Notes: generated from the sequence alone by a model not told the origin. Shown: positions 21,801-30,105, numbered from the stretch's first letter. The stretch is DNA of 64,000 nt from Candidatus Denitrolinea symbiosum (GCA_017312345.1 BLAA01000001.1:1922001-1986000); one strand, 5' to 3'. Numbers and translations: made by a program.

Positions 21801-22541
21801 GGCAGAGGTATTGAAGCGTAGTTTTACCGTTACGGGTTCGCGGTCTGCGGCCCATATCCCCCAGGCGTGTTTGAGCAGTTGCTCGTCATTGAAAGATTCC
21901 GGGATTTCAAAAGTTTCTCCAGAAAGCGCCGCCGAAAGGATACGATCCATTTTGAAGGTAAAAATCTGGTCGTTGAAATCACTCCTGGCTATCACGTAAA
22001 CGCTATCACTCCAAACGGATGGTTCGATAATGTAAGGGCTGATAGTGTGACGGGTCAATCCTTCGCGGCCTAACGCTTGATACTCGATACGCGCTTTTCG
22101 CTGCTCGACCCAGGCTTGGGTTATGAACTCAATAATTTTGACCTTCTCCGGGTTTTTCTCCTGCCGCATCAATCCTTCTGCCGATTTGAGTAAACGTTCG
22201 GTCATCGGCTGGCGCAGCGTGGCGGCGAGTTTCTCCACCGCGTTGACAGTATGCGGCTGGTGAAAACGGGTCTGTCGTGAAGTTTTCCGTCCCGCAAGGT
22301 ATAAAGTCAGCGCCTCGTGCAAATTGAGTTTTATTTCTGAGATAAGCTTGGCGCGCGGAATATGATATCGCCCCTGCTCGTCCGGCTCCACCGGATACTC
22401 GCCAGTTAGATCCATTCGATCGCGGTAAACCGTAGTGCGATCTACCTCCAGCCGTTCCGCCATTTCGATATCCGAATAAGCGCGCTGAATATATAGTCGC
22501 TTCATTTCTTCCAGGCGTTCTGCCTTGTTCATTCCACTCAT
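18858..22541 (-). CDS. cas3: HTH-WYL transcription regulator fused to HD-helicase Cas3
   Basis: One 1227-residue frame carries two normally separate proteins. Residues about 8-60 are a DeoR-type HTH (YSDIEMAERLEVDRTTVYRD); about 140-230 a WYL domain (ISPYIIEP, then SDSVYVIARSDFN and FTFKMDRI); about 236-312 the C-terminal WYL extension. From about 326 a complete Cas3 follows: HD nuclease with H342/H347-D350, H393-D394 (LHDLGK) and H464-H465; helicase Walker A (SPTGSGKTEAAL), DEVH box (FDEVHAYDTYM), SAT motif (LLSATLPEKTRRDL) and motif VI (QRAGRLHRHS). AGGAG precedes the first ATG. The Cas3 part alone is about 900 residues, normal for type I-E. An internal ATG at 21608 (M312) with weak upstream GAGA could yield free Cas3. 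WYL domains bind nucleic-acid or nucleotide ligands and often regulate CRISPR loci; covalent linkage to Cas3 suggests operon control coupled to the effector, which is inference. Confidence 0.93.
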   Translation of the reverse strand: MSGMNKAERLEEMKRLYIQRAYSDIEMAERLEVDRTTVYRDRMDLTGEYPVEPDEQGRYHIPRAKLISEIKLNLHEALTLYLAGRKTSRQTRFHQPHTVNAVEKLAATLRQPMTERLLKSAEGLMRQEKNPEKVKIIEFITQAWVEQRKARIEYQALGREGLTRHTISPYIIEPSVWSDSVYVIARSDFNDQIFTFKMDRILSAALSGETFEIPESFNDEQLLKHAWGIWAADREPVTVKLRFNTSAARRVRESIWHPLEVVTDTEDGGCLWSVDIAEWREMLPWIRGWGADCEALEPEGLRKEVIQHVRDMATQYNVIPLETKPYSVLWAKADKKDQSKVHRLAYHLVDVGQVALAMWKRAVDAESKRQFCQWLSCDEDTAGRTLAFLISLHDLGKASPSFQIKAKAMQDEIRKMGFWLPDSKPVSTSPHGTVSAWALEMLLPNALKISAKDAKKLARAVGGHHGAWPVPLQLRDLSATDKGSNDPNWDTARMGLIRAMAKIFEPIGEFALPEESDQKELNTFLTLFSGFTSVADWIGSMTEFFPYEKSVNIPLEEYTARAASNAEKALTDLGWFNWRADGKALTFKEMFPSIVTPNSVQQTLMDEVSKTQLPAMLILESPTGSGKTEAALYAADNWLQTKLGRGMYIAMPTQATSNQMYDRVEDFLLKRYPKTSLNYHLVHGGALLEDKKLVEVQGISDDDNPNSADGVIRAETWFLPRKRTLLAPFGVGTVDQALMSVLQTRHFFVRMFGLQNKVVIFDEVHAYDTYMSELFKRLLAWLRQIGVSVILLSATLPEKTRRDLTAAFLGQEEVDVPPAEYPRLTIASDAGVQSIALDTPSSRAVELEKCDTQPQTIVGHLQNALKNGGCAAVICNRVARAQELYKEIQAAGLVPEDDLILFHARFPFAWREEIEAKVLDKFGKDRNGGKNINRPKKSIVVATQVIEQSLDLDFDFMISDLAPVDLLIQRAGRLHRHSQNDATRPENLKTPKLLIAFPQTEDIPTFGHDEFVYDRSIMLKTWFALKNKTVLSLPEETTALIETVYGGDMGIQDEALSKELDTAIKKAQKTEREEIDQAKLRLIPSPSDDRLLLDRNHAFDEDDPTLADSFKAMTRLTDPTITLICLHQANGKIYLDEEDLSSPLDNTTKPTKDLTKELLRRSISVQHRDIVRYFVNYEPTWKGWNEVAALKYTIPIVFENGICQLQNSKYAIVLDRQTGITIQKETK

Positions 22542-22569
22542 GAATTCTCCTGATTGTCTTATCAGAATG

Positions 22570-22621
22570 ATGCAACTGCATTTTGCGATGAGCGCCGTGA
22601 TATGCTAAGTTCTTAAACTTA
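22570..22621 (-). promoter_or_regulatory. Candidate operator/promoter region before WYL-cas3
   Basis: The 122-nt gap between the winged-helix gene and WYL-cas3 holds two small inverted repeats: ATGCAACTGCAT (22570-22581) and TAAGTTCTTAAACTTA (22606-22621). These are plausible sites for the WYL protein's HTH or for the small winged-helix protein. The shine-dalgarno AGGAG follows just before the ATG at 22541. No experimental or comparative support is available here. Confidence 0.35.
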
Positions 22622-22663
22622 CAACAGCATAGCACACCTGAATGTGTAATTCTGCAACATTTC

Positions 22664-22951
<288 letters not shown>

Positions 22952-23059
22952 CATGAACTTGCGCGAAGGGATTTTTTCTTTTATCTTCTCCCGCCTTCCC
23001 CCATCCTTCACCCCGTTTCAAGAGTAAAATATGCCCAACTATACGGCAGGAGGCAGGCA

Positions 23060-23149
23060 ATGACGGACGCGGAACGGAAAAAACTGCTCGTTTTCATCAG
23101 TCACGCCAGCGAGGATGAGGCCGCGGCCAGGCGGTTGGCGAGTCGCCTG
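23060..23149 (+). pseudogene. 5' fragment of a TIR-domain protein gene
   Basis: A strong ribosome site (GGAGG, 8 nt upstream) precedes ATG 23060. The first ~30 residues, MTDAERKKLLVFISHASED then EAAARRLASRLK, are the beta-A/alpha-A start of a TIR domain (the FISHASED motif). At about 23147-23152 similarity stops and the plus strand becomes the reverse complement of an IS66 transposase. The remaining TIR domain, including the catalytic Glu region, and any partner domain are not found in the window. TIR genes often serve in antiphage or NADase systems, so this may be the scar of a second defence gene beside the CRISPR locus. Confidence 0.7.
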
Positions 23150-23870
23150 AAATACCCATTCCCGCCAGTTGCGTCCATGTACGCGAGCGCTGGTTTCGTC
23201 ACTACCAATCACTTTGCTCTGTCGCACTTGCTCGCCAATCGTTTCGGCTTCTTCCCCCGCTGCCTTGCCCGCACGTTCCACAATCGATACGGCGCCGCCT
23301 TTGCTCAACGTAACCCCGAAGATTTCTTCGCATACTTGGACAACCCGTTCGTATCCCAGGTGATGTTCGTGATGCAGGCTTGCAACCGTTGCTTCCAGGC
23401 GCGGTCCAAACTGCCGTCCCGCTTCCAAACCCATTGGCAATTTCCCGCGCTGTAACTCTCCACAACAAGGACAACGCGCTTCATGTTGGCGAGTTTCGAT
23501 CACCACTGGCTTGATCTCTGGCAATTCTGTCACTTGTCGCCGAAGCGTACGTTCGGGTACGCAATCCAATAAACCAGCCTGACACTTCGAACAATTCTCA
23601 ACCCAAACCTTGATGATTTTGTTCGGATTATCCGCCAAGGACCGCTCTGCTTTTTTGTGTCCTTCTTTTGCTCCGACTTTCTTGTGCCGATTGCGCTTCT
23701 TCTTTCCATCCGACTTGAAATCCCGCGAGGGCGGACGAATTCGCAGAATTCGTCCGCCCTCCCTTTAGGCATTCGATTTCGGCTAGCAACTCGTGTATGA
23801 TCGCAATCAATTCTTCTCGCGACTTTTCCTCGATCTCTGGCCTGCTTATCGACGGTATCATGCTCGTCAC
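23150..23870 (-). pseudogene. Decayed IS66-family transposase (tnpC) fragment
   Basis: Reading the minus strand from 23870: an N-terminal helix (SREELIAIIHELLAEIECLKG), a frame change near 23747-23755, then the basic segment KKKRNRHKKVGAKEGHKKAE, a zinc-finger with CSKCQAGLLDC and CPCCGELQ, and the start of the DDE domain (SKVIGSDETSARVHGRNWREWVFQ). The last match is at about 23150, where the sequence switches to the antisense of a TIR gene, so roughly the C-terminal half with the remaining catalytic residues is missing. No terminal inverted repeat was recognised. The element is therefore both frameshifted and truncated and cannot transpose by itself. Confidence 0.88.
23728..23760. repeat. 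Perfect 33-nt hairpin palindrome inside the IS66 remnant
   Basis: AGGGCGGACGAATTC and its exact inverse complement flank a 3-nt loop (GCA). It lies exactly at the frame change of the transposase. It could be part of the native IS66 code, since it reads as an Asn/Ser-rich segment seen in the family, or a small inserted palindrome. Confidence 0.7.
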
Positions 23871-23947
23871 AACACCGCTTTTCTACAAAGGTCGTGACCT
23901 GTTACCCTCTCCGTAGGCTATGGAACGTAATCCTAAAGGACACGTTC

Positions 23948-26900
23948 CTACGGGACGTAGTACTCGACGATCAGCTGTGGACGGGCGCCTACCGCCGCGT
24001 TTCCGCTGTACAGGCTGAGATAGTTGGCGACGGCGTTGTTGTTGTCGTCCAGTTTGAAGCGCAGGCGGATCTGGGTCAGGCCGCTGCCGGTCGCCAGTTT
24101 GTTGACGGAGGCTTTGGCGGGGGTCAGGTTGAGCGTGTACCATCCGCCGACAAGGGCTGGTTTGAGCGGGCCGACGGTTTTGCTGGCGGGGGCCTGGAAA
24201 TCAATGACTTGTAAAGCCGAAGTCCCGAAGACGCCCTTTCTCACGTCGGCCATGAAGCCCTGGAGGGCGTTGACCGGGTTTCCGCCGCCGACGATTTTCT
24301 GCAGCCTGACTTTGAGCGTGACTTTGGTGATGACGGCGTTATCGGGCAGGGATGCGGTGTTGAAGGACAGGATGGAGCGGTATTGTCTGTTGACTGCGTC
24401 GTCGCCGAGCAACAGGGTAATGGCGGTGGAGTTGAACGTCCCGCCCGCGTTGCTGGTCTCGAAAGATTCGAGCGTCCAGCCATCCTGCGCGCCGGCGGAT
24501 CTGACGAACAATCTCCTTCTTACGGTGTACGTTTCTCCGTCTATGTAGGGCAGATTGAGCAGGAGGTTGTTGTTCAGGTCTTTGATGTCGGAGGCGGCGG
24601 ACACGTCGAGGCGGAGTGAGCCATTGCCGGAGCCGACGGTCACGGCGACGGTATAGGTCCTGGCGTCCGCGGGGGTGACGCTGGCGACTGAGAAGCCGGA
24701 GAGGTTCCGGGTTTTTGTGAGGGTGAAGTCGCTCTGGTCCACACCCGTAACGTCTTCAGAGAAGGTCACGGTGAAATCCGCGCTGAGAGCGGAGGTCGGG
24801 TTGGCGTTTGCGCGCGTGATGGAGACCACGGTCGGTGCGTCGTTGTCAACGTACTCGTACGCCCCGATATCGCAGTGCGCGCCTTGCGGACGCGCCACGC
24901 CGCGCTGGTCGGTAGCGGGGCAGGCAGCGTCATCGCCTGCGTCAATCGCGGCAGAGCCTGCCAGCAGGGCATGCGTCTGGGTGAAACCGCCGTTGTTCGC
25001 CAGCGGACCCAAGTTGGCATTGTAGCCTGGGCCGATCTTGTTGCCGTTGACGCCGTCGGTCAAGCCGCAGGTGTTGTCGTCAATCAGGTTGTGGCGTGAA
25101 GAAGAATTGATAGAACCGCCGTCATCGTTGGCACAGTTGCTGCCTGTGGAGTTAGCCAGTAAGACGTTGGTCAACGTAGAAGAACTAGCGCTGTTGACCA
25201 TCCCGCCGCCGTAGCTGGCGCTGTTGTCGCTGAAGGTCACGTTTGTCAGTTCAGGAGAACTATTGTCCCAGTTATACATTCCGCCGCCGGCGGCGGTGGT
25301 ATTATTTCCGCTAAAAGTGACTTTAGTCAGTGAGGGGGAACTTTTCAGGTTAAACATCCCACCGCCAAAAGTAGCGGCGTTGCCGCTGAAGGTGACATCA
25401 GTCAACGTCGGAGAACTGCTGTCGTTATACATTCCGCCTCCCCTGGGACTGCTGTTATTATTAAAGGAGACGCCAGTTAGTTCAGGGGAACCGTTACTAT
25501 TGAACATTCCACCGCCATAATCATCGGCGCTGTTGGCGCTGAAGGCGACGTCCGTCAGCGTGGAAGAACCGGCATTATTGTACATCCCGCCGCCGGAATT
25601 GGCGCTGTTGGCGCTGAAGGCGACGTTGGTCAGCGTGGGAGAACTATTGTTGTTGTACATCCCGCCGCCGTTGTTATTACTCCAGCCTCCATTTGCGTTT
25701 CCGCCTGTGACAGTAAATCCATCCAGCACGGCGGTGTTGTTCACGTTGTTGGCATAGACGACGTGGTAGCTGTTGTCGCCCTTGTCGCCCTGCGTGCCGA
25801 TGTCGCCGCTTAGGATGGTGAGGTTGGCGGTAACGTCGCGTTCGGAAAGGTTGCTTTCCGTCCCCGCAAAGCCGCCATAGATTTTCACGCCGCTCTTGAG
25901 ATTGAAACTAATCGCGCGGTCCCCGCCGCTGGTGGGATAGTACGTCCCCGCCGCCGCCCAAATTTCGGTGCAGGCGTTTTCCGCCAGCGCGTCTTGCAGG
26001 TCGCTGTAGGCGTCGTCCCATGAGGAGCCGTTGTTCAAACCGTTGGCGTTGATGTCCACGTAGCAATGGTTGAATTTGACGACCGCATATATTTCGCCGC
26101 CTTCGTAGGGCAACCCATCCAGTCCGTTGCCAGAGGAATCTTTGATATCCGATGAGGCGCTAACGTCGAGACGAATAGTCCCGTTGCCCGTTCCCGTGTT
26201 GACCGTCACGGTGTACGTCGCTCCTGAGTCGCTGACGCTGGTAATTGAAGCGCCAGAAATGCTGCCGGTGGCGGTTAGAGCGAAGTCGCCCGCGTCCACG
26301 CCGGTCACGGCTTCAGAGAAGGTGACGGTGAAGTTCACGCTGGCGGCATTGGTGGGGTTGGCGTCGGCGCGCAAAATGGAGGTCACAGTCGGCGCGGTTT
26401 TGTCAATTGTGTATTCTTCGCCGCTGGCGTAGGGCAGTCCGCTCAGCGCGTTGTTTGCCAGGTCTTTAATATCAGAAGAAGCAGAGACGTCGAGGCGGAT
26501 GGTTCCGTTGCCAGTTCCTGTATTGACCGTCACGGTGTACGCCGCGCCCGAGCTGCTGACGCTGGCAACAGATGCGCCCGTTACGCCGGTAGTCGTCAAA
26601 TCAAAATCGCCCGCGTCCACGCCGGTCACGGCTTCGGAGAAGGTCACGGTGAAGTTCACGCTGGCGGCGTTAGTCGGATTTGTATTGGCGCGCGTGATGG
26701 ACATCACGACTGGCGGCGTAATGTCGACGTACTCATAGGCGCCGATGTCGCATGCGGCGCCTTGCGGACGCGCAACGCCGCGCTGATCAAGGTTGTTGAC
26801 AGGCGCGGCGGCGCAGACAGCCGCATTCCCCGCGTCAATCGCGGCGGAGCCAGCCAGCAACGCGTGCGTTTGGGTGGGACCGCCGTTGTCTTGCAATGGA

Positions 26901-27526
26901 CCCAGATTGGGGTCGCCGCTAAAGGTTGGCGAACAACTTCCATTTTCCACCAGATTGTTGACGTTGGCGCCAATTGTGCCGCCGTTAAAGCAATCTCCGC
27001 CTGCAGCGCTATTGGCGATGATGGTGTTGCTGTAGTTCATTGTGGCTAGAAGATTGTTATAGATGCCGCCGCCGAAGTTGTTGGCGCTGTTGCCCGAAAG
27101 CGTGCTGTTCGTGACGGTCAACGTGCCGCTATAAGCATTGTGGATACCGCCGCCGTTGCTGTAGGTCGCGCTGTTGCCCGAGAGCGTGCTGTTCGTGACG
27201 GTCAACGTACTTTGATAATAGTTAAAGATGCCGCCGCCGCTGCTGTAGGTAGCGCTGTTGCCCGAAAGAGCGCTGTTTGTGACGGTCACTGTACTGTAAT
27301 TATTGCTGTAGATGCCGCCGCCATACCCTGCGCTGTTGTTTGAAAGGGCGCTGTTCGTGACGGTCACTGTGCTGTAATTATCGCTGTAGATGCCGCCGCC
27401 GCCATCGTCCGCACTGTTGCCCGAAAGAGCGCTGTTCGTGACGGTCACTGTACCACCAATGTTGAGGATGCCGCCGCCGTCAGTTGTATTTGTGGCGCAA
27501 GCGCCATTACAACGCCCGTGCCGCAC
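23948..27526 (-). CDS. Giant secreted beta-helix/Ig-like surface protein, main part
   Basis: This 1192-residue frame is the body of a secreted protein whose signal peptide is encoded just upstream in another frame. Order: a first beta-helix of about eight imperfect repeats (pattern [22 protein letters not shown]), two Ig-like domains ([20 protein letters not shown]...), a second beta-helix with the pattern [19 protein letters not shown], a third Ig-like domain, and a C-terminal DNRLRE-like beta domain ending in [10 protein letters not shown]. Each beta-helix ends with [27 protein letters not shown], usual for CSLREA-type proteins. No sortase motif or transmembrane anchor is visible. Likely role is adhesion or surface layer; this is inferred from architecture. 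The gene joins 27544-27954 if one base is restored near 27560. Confidence 0.85.
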   Translation of the reverse strand: MRHGRCNGACATNTTDGGGILNIGGTVTVTNSALSGNSADDGGGGIYSDNYSTVTVTNSALSNNSAGYGGGIYSNNYSTVTVTNSALSGNSATYSSGGGIFNYYQSTLTVTNSTLSGNSATYSNGGGIHNAYSGTLTVTNSTLSGNSANNFGGGIYNNLLATMNYSNTIIANSAAGGDCFNGGTIGANVNNLVENGSCSPTFSGDPNLGPLQDNGGPTQTHALLAGSAAIDAGNAAVCAAAPVNNLDQRGVARPQGAACDIGAYEYVDITPPVVMSITRANTNPTNAASVNFTVTFSEAVTGVDAGDFDLTTTGVTGASVASVSSSGAAYTVTVNTGTGNGTIRLDVSASSDIKDLANNALSGLPYASGEEYTIDKTAPTVTSILRADANPTNAASVNFTVTFSEAVTGVDAGDFALTATGSISGASITSVSDSGATYTVTVNTGTGNGTIRLDVSASSDIKDSSGNGLDGLPYEGGEIYAVVKFNHCYVDINANGLNNGSSWDDAYSDLQDALAENACTEIWAAAGTYYPTSGGDRAISFNLKSGVKIYGGFAGTESNLSERDVTANLTILSGDIGTQGDKGDNSYHVVYANNVNNTAVLDGFTVTGGNANGGWSNNNGGGMYNNNSSPTLTNVAFSANSANSGGGMYNNAGSSTLTDVAFSANSADDYGGGMFNSNGSPELTGVSFNNNSSPRGGGMYNDSSSPTLTDVTFSGNAATFGGGMFNLKSSPSLTKVTFSGNNTTAAGGGMYNWDNSSPELTNVTFSDNSASYGGGMVNSASSSTLTNVLLANSTGSNCANDDGGSINSSSRHNLIDDNTCGLTDGVNGNKIGPGYNANLGPLANNGGFTQTHALLAGSAAIDAGDDAACPATDQRGVARPQGAHCDIGAYEYVDNDAPTVVSITRANANPTSALSADFTVTFSEDVTGVDQSDFTLTKTRNLSGFSVASVTPADARTYTVAVTVGSGNGSLRLDVSAASDIKDLNNNLLLNLPYIDGETYTVRRRLFVRSAGAQDGWTLESFETSNAGGTFNSTAITLLLGDDAVNRQYRSILSFNTASLPDNAVITKVTLKVRLQKIVGGGNPVNALQGFMADVRKGVFGTSALQVIDFQAPASKTVGPLKPALVGGWYTLNLTPAKASVNKLATGSGLTQIRLRFKLDDNNNAVANYLSLYSGNAAVGARPQLIVEYYVP

Positions 27527-27543
27527 GGTCAGCCCGTCGAGCG

Positions 27544-27954
27544 TCAGGTTGCCTGCGGCCCCACTTCAAAGACGCGGTAGGTGGCGGTGTTGGGCGCAGC
27601 GTCCGCCTGCACGATAGTATTCGCCGCACCGTTGCCCGTGATGGTGATTTGCGAAGTCACCGCAGGCAGTTGACTGCCGACCAGCGTGATGGTGTAATTT
27701 CCAGCAAAGGTGATTACATCCGCGCCAGAGCCAGCGGCGCAATCAATTGAGCCAGATTGATTGTCATTGTTGGCGTTGATGATGGCTTCGCGCAACGTGC
27801 AGGCGCCGTCGGCGGTAACGCTATCGTCGGCGCTGTCTACCACAATGACGCCCGCCGCGCGCGCAGGCTGGACACCGCCCGCCCACGGTAAGGTCAAACT
27901 CAAGATGGTCGTTAAACTCAAAAGAACAAAAGTGCGAAATCGTGAACGAAACAT
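27544..27954 (-). CDS. N-terminal part of the surface protein: signal peptide and CSLREA domain
   Basis: The frame starts at ATG 27954 with AGGAG 9 nt upstream. Residues 1-33 form a Sec signal peptide (hydrophobic FVLLSLTTILSLTLPWAGG, then ARAA). The CSLREA motif follows (CTLREAIINANN). The frame stops right after RVFEVGPQAT at 27544. Inserting one base in the C4 run at 27559-27562 gives the expected reading [17 protein letters not shown] and joins the 1192-residue main part. It is therefore one gene broken by a single-base difference in a short homopolymer, either a sequencing error, a true pseudogene or a phase-variable tract. Confidence 0.85.
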   Translation of the reverse strand: MFRSRFRTFVLLSLTTILSLTLPWAGGVQPARAAGVIVVDSADDSVTADGACTLREAIINANNDNQSGSIDCAAGSGADVITFAGNYTITLVGSQLPAVTSQITITGNGAANTIVQADAAPNTATYRVFEVGPQAT

Positions 27955-27985
27955 AATGCGCTCTCCTTTTCTTGTCGTTTGACAA

Positions 27986-28009
27986 CCTCGATGATTGGAA
28001 TCATCGAGG
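27986..28009 (-). promoter_or_regulatory. Inverted repeat in the surface-protein 5' region
   Basis: CCTCGATGATT and AATCATCGAGG flank two central bases, 32 nt upstream of the start codon. Such a perfect 11-bp arm could be an operator or a 5'-UTR hairpin that controls expression of this large protein. Confidence 0.4.
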
Positions 28010-28160
28010 ATAAAATAGATAAATTAAGTGCGGTTTTCATATCTTAATCTAAAATCAGAATTCGTCCAGCGAATTGAGTTTTCAACTTCCTTACAATCGA
28101 ATTTTTAGTAGAGTAGGCGGTTTGCCCGTTTGAGATCGAGAAGCGCCGCCTTAAAAATAG

Positions 28161-28189
28161 AACCGGCTGACTATCAAAGTCAGCCGGTT
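28161..28189. terminator. Strong hairpin, possible terminator
   Basis: AACCGGCTGAC and GTCAGCCGGTT enclose a 7-nt loop, with AAAAAT on the left and TTTGCTTC on the right. Its position beyond the end of a decayed surface-protein gene and before efp suits a terminator. The U-tract is weak in both directions. Confidence 0.5.
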
Positions 28190-28200
28190 TGCTTCATTGA

Positions 28201-28263
28201 TCAGTCTTCTCTTCGTTTCCGCTCGGGAACGTGGCGCTCGACAATCAACCGCGGACGATCGGC
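28201..28263 (-). pseudogene. C-terminal scrap of a second surface protein
   Basis: The minus strand reads ADRPRLIVERHVP followed by ERKRRED and a stop. This matches the end of the large protein at 23948 ([13 protein letters not shown]). Nothing upstream continues the similarity. It is likely the last ~20 codons of a deleted paralogue, which would mark a recombination between two copies. Confidence 0.4.
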
Positions 28264-28300
28264 CGCGCGTTAAACGAGCGCAATTCCGGGCCGAGTGCGG

Positions 28301-28337
28301 TATAATCCCGCCGTTAAAACCAACCCTACCACAAGGA
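28301..28337 (+). promoter_or_regulatory. efp promoter -10 and ribosome site
   Basis: A perfect TATAAT lies at 28301-28306; no good -35 is seen 17 nt upstream. AGGA at 28334-28337 lies 10 nt before the efp ATG. Confidence 0.55.
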
Positions 28338-28347
28338 AAGCGTACGA

Positions 28348-28905
28348 ATGATTGACGTCAACGAACTCCGCAAAGGCGTGACCTTCGAACTGGACGGCAC
28401 GCTCTACAAAGTGCTGGACTACAGCCACAACAAAACAGGACGCGGCAACGCCTCCATCCGCATCAAGGCGCGGAACATGATCACGGGCGCGAACATCGAG
28501 CGCACCTTCTCCTCGGGGCAAAGCGTACAGGACGTGCGCCTCGACTTCCACAACGTCTCCTATCTCTACAGCGACGGGGAATTGTTCCACTTCATGGACA
28601 ACGAAACCTTCGACCAGCCCGCCCTCGAAAAAGACATGCTCGGCGAAACCGCCCTCTATTTGATGCCGGGCATGGAAGCCAAACTGACCTTCTACAAAGG
28701 CAAGCCGCTCGACATCGAACTTCCCACCTCGGTGGAAATGGAAGTCGTCGAGGCCGAGATGGCGATCCGCGGCGACACGGCCACGGGCGTCACCAAAAAG
28801 GTCAAAACCGAGACCGGGCTGACCGTCCAATGCCCGAACTTTGTCAACGTGGGCGACCGCATCCGCGTGGACACGCGCACGGGCGATTACGTTACCAGGG
28901 TGTGA
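28348..28905 (+). CDS. efp: Translation elongation factor P
   Basis: A 185-residue EF-P with all three domains: the KOW-like N-domain (MIDVNELRKGVTFELDGTLYKVLDY), the central OB domain and the C-terminal OB domain ending GDRIRVDTRTGDYVTRV. It rescues ribosomes stalled at polyproline. The loop that contacts the peptidyl-transferase centre reads HNKTGRGNA with Arg at residue 32, where E. coli has the modified lysine K34 (KPGKG). This gene set holds several Pro-rich lipoproteins (PTEAPPTEAP) that would need EF-P. Modification enzymes (EpmA/B, EarP, YmfI) are not in the window. Confidence 0.97.
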   Translation: MIDVNELRKGVTFELDGTLYKVLDYSHNKTGRGNASIRIKARNMITGANIERTFSSGQSVQDVRLDFHNVSYLYSDGELFHFMDNETFDQPALEKDMLGETALYLMPGMEAKLTFYKGKPLDIELPTSVEMEVVEAEMAIRGDTATGVTKKVKTETGLTVQCPNFVNVGDRIRVDTRTGDYVTRV

Positions 28906-29234
28906 TGAAAAATCCCTTCGGCGTGGAATGTGAATATTTCTACGGCGACTATCTGCGCGGCCGCAACCGCGAGGAATGCCGCCTGCTCGGCGCGGCGGGC
29001 TTGACGTGGGACGCGTCGCTGTGCCGCGGCTGTCCCGTACCTTCGATTCGGCGCGCCAACGCCTGCGAGTTCATGCGCCTGCGGCCGCGCGTGACGCGTC
29101 CCCTGCGGGCGGGATTCCGCCGGCAGGTTCAGGTCAGCGCGTGGTGCGAGAAGAGCGAGGGAGCCGTCGCCGAGCCGCAGGTCGGGTGCGGGCATTGCCA
29201 TCCGCTGCCGTTCAACTTTGAAGTGAAAAAATAG
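28905..29234 (+). CDS. Cysteine-rich protein of unknown function
   Basis: A 109-residue protein starting MKNPFGVECEYFYGDYLRG; its ATG overlaps the efp stop by one base (TGATG), so it is coupled to efp. Cysteines appear as CRGC, a lone C after ANA, WC and CGHC near the C-terminus, suggesting a metal-binding fold. The middle is Arg-rich (RLRPRVTRPLRAGFRRQ). I do not recognise the family. The tight coupling hints at a translation-linked role. Confidence 0.65.
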   Translation: MKNPFGVECEYFYGDYLRGRNREECRLLGAAGLTWDASLCRGCPVPSIRRANACEFMRLRPRVTRPLRAGFRRQVQVSAWCEKSEGAVAEPQVGCGHCHPLPFNFEVKK

Positions 29235-29305
29235 CCCGCTCGAAACGGGAGCAGGCTGAAAGTCGGGGAGGAAGCGTGGAGCGGGAGATCGTCCCGCTCT
29301 GCTGT

Positions 29306-30022
29306 TTAATCGTCCGCCAGCGCGGCTTTGACGCGGGCCAGGTCGTCCGCGGCGAGGGGGGATTCTTTCGCGGTTTTGCGGAGCAGGTCCTTCAGTTTTT
29401 TGATCGGGATGGTCGGCAGGGGCGCGTCGTCGGCGAGGACGTTCGCCTGGTCGTCCAGAAAGACGAGCGCGGCCTGGATGGGCGGGATCGGCGCGCCCTC
29501 CGCGAATTTTTTCTTGAAGCGTTTCTCCAGCGCGTTGGCTTGCGCGCCGACTTCGAGATCGGGGCGGCCGACGGATTCCTGCCCGAAGATTCGCAGGTAA
29601 CTTTGCGCGAATCCGCCGCCGCCCACGCGCCAGCGGTTCTTTTTGTAAGTGATGTTGCCCCGCAGAAAATAGGGCAGGAGCAGCCAGATGCCCGCCGGGC
29701 CGACGAGCAGGTGCGGCACGGGCGAGGAGTAATGATAGGTTGTGTAGTCGCCGGGCAGGCCCTTGAGGGCTTTGTCAATGGCTTCGTCGGGACGGCGTCC
29801 CCAGCGCGTGCCGAAGTACATGCTCACCTGCGAAATGATCATGCTGACGATCAGGACGATGAACATGATCCATGTGGTGTTGTCGGTGGCGCTTTCAGGA
29901 TTGCGTATGGACTGGATCAGGAAAAATGAGACGCCGACGATGGCGATGATTCCCGCGAACGAGGCGTACTGTCCGATCTTCGCGTTGCGTTTGATGAGTT
30001 TTTCGTTTTTGATGATTTTCAT
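29306..30022 (-). CDS. Membrane protein with NERD-like domain
   Basis: A 238-residue protein. Two transmembrane helices lie near residues 18-38 (ASFAGIIAIVGVSFFLIQS) and 49-70 (TWIMFIVLIVSMIISQVSMYF). The soluble part (GLPGDYTTYHYSSPVPHLLVGPAGIWLLLPYFLRG, split here: GPAGIWLL is the core) resembles the start of nuclease-related NERD domains, but catalytic residues are not clear. The tail is rich in Lys and Ala. Function unknown; the family call is tentative. A hairpin at 29233-29257 lies at its 3' side. Confidence 0.7.
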   Translation of the reverse strand: MKIIKNEKLIKRNAKIGQYASFAGIIAIVGVSFFLIQSIRNPESATDNTTWIMFIVLIVSMIISQVSMYFGTRWGRRPDEAIDKALKGLPGDYTTYHYSSPVPHLLVGPAGIWLLLPYFLRGNITYKKNRWRVGGGGFAQSYLRIFGQESVGRPDLEVGAQANALEKRFKKKFAEGAPIPPIQAALVFLDDQANVLADDAPLPTIPIKKLKDLLRKTAKESPLAADDLARVKAALADD

Positions 30023-30053
30023 TGAAACCTTTGGGTTGGGAATTTGAGGAAGA

Positions 30054-30078
30054 TCCGAAAGTAGAACTTTCGGATTCC
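30054..30078. repeat. Dispersed palindromic repeat, copy 1
   Basis: Core CCGAAAGTAGAACTTTCGG followed by ATTCC. The arms CCGAAAGT/ACTTTCGG flank AGA. It lies between the NERD-like gene and plsX. Confidence 0.85.
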
Positions 30079-30105
30079 CCGTTGGCTCTGTCTTTGCGGT
30101 GAAGT

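Larger units (their letters stand above)
27955..28347. other. Intergenic region between surface protein gene and efp
   Basis: No intact gene. It holds a 24-nt inverted repeat just upstream of the surface-protein start, an AT-rich stretch (28010-28120) that may contain its promoter, a strong hairpin at 28161-28189, a C-terminal scrap of a second surface protein (28201-28263) and the efp promoter. Confidence 0.8.

Noticed and set aside
23894..27750. Plus-strand open frames opposite the giant surface protein
   Set aside because: Low-complexity antisense of the beta-helix repeats; the minus-strand reading has signal peptide, CSLREA and Ig-like domains.
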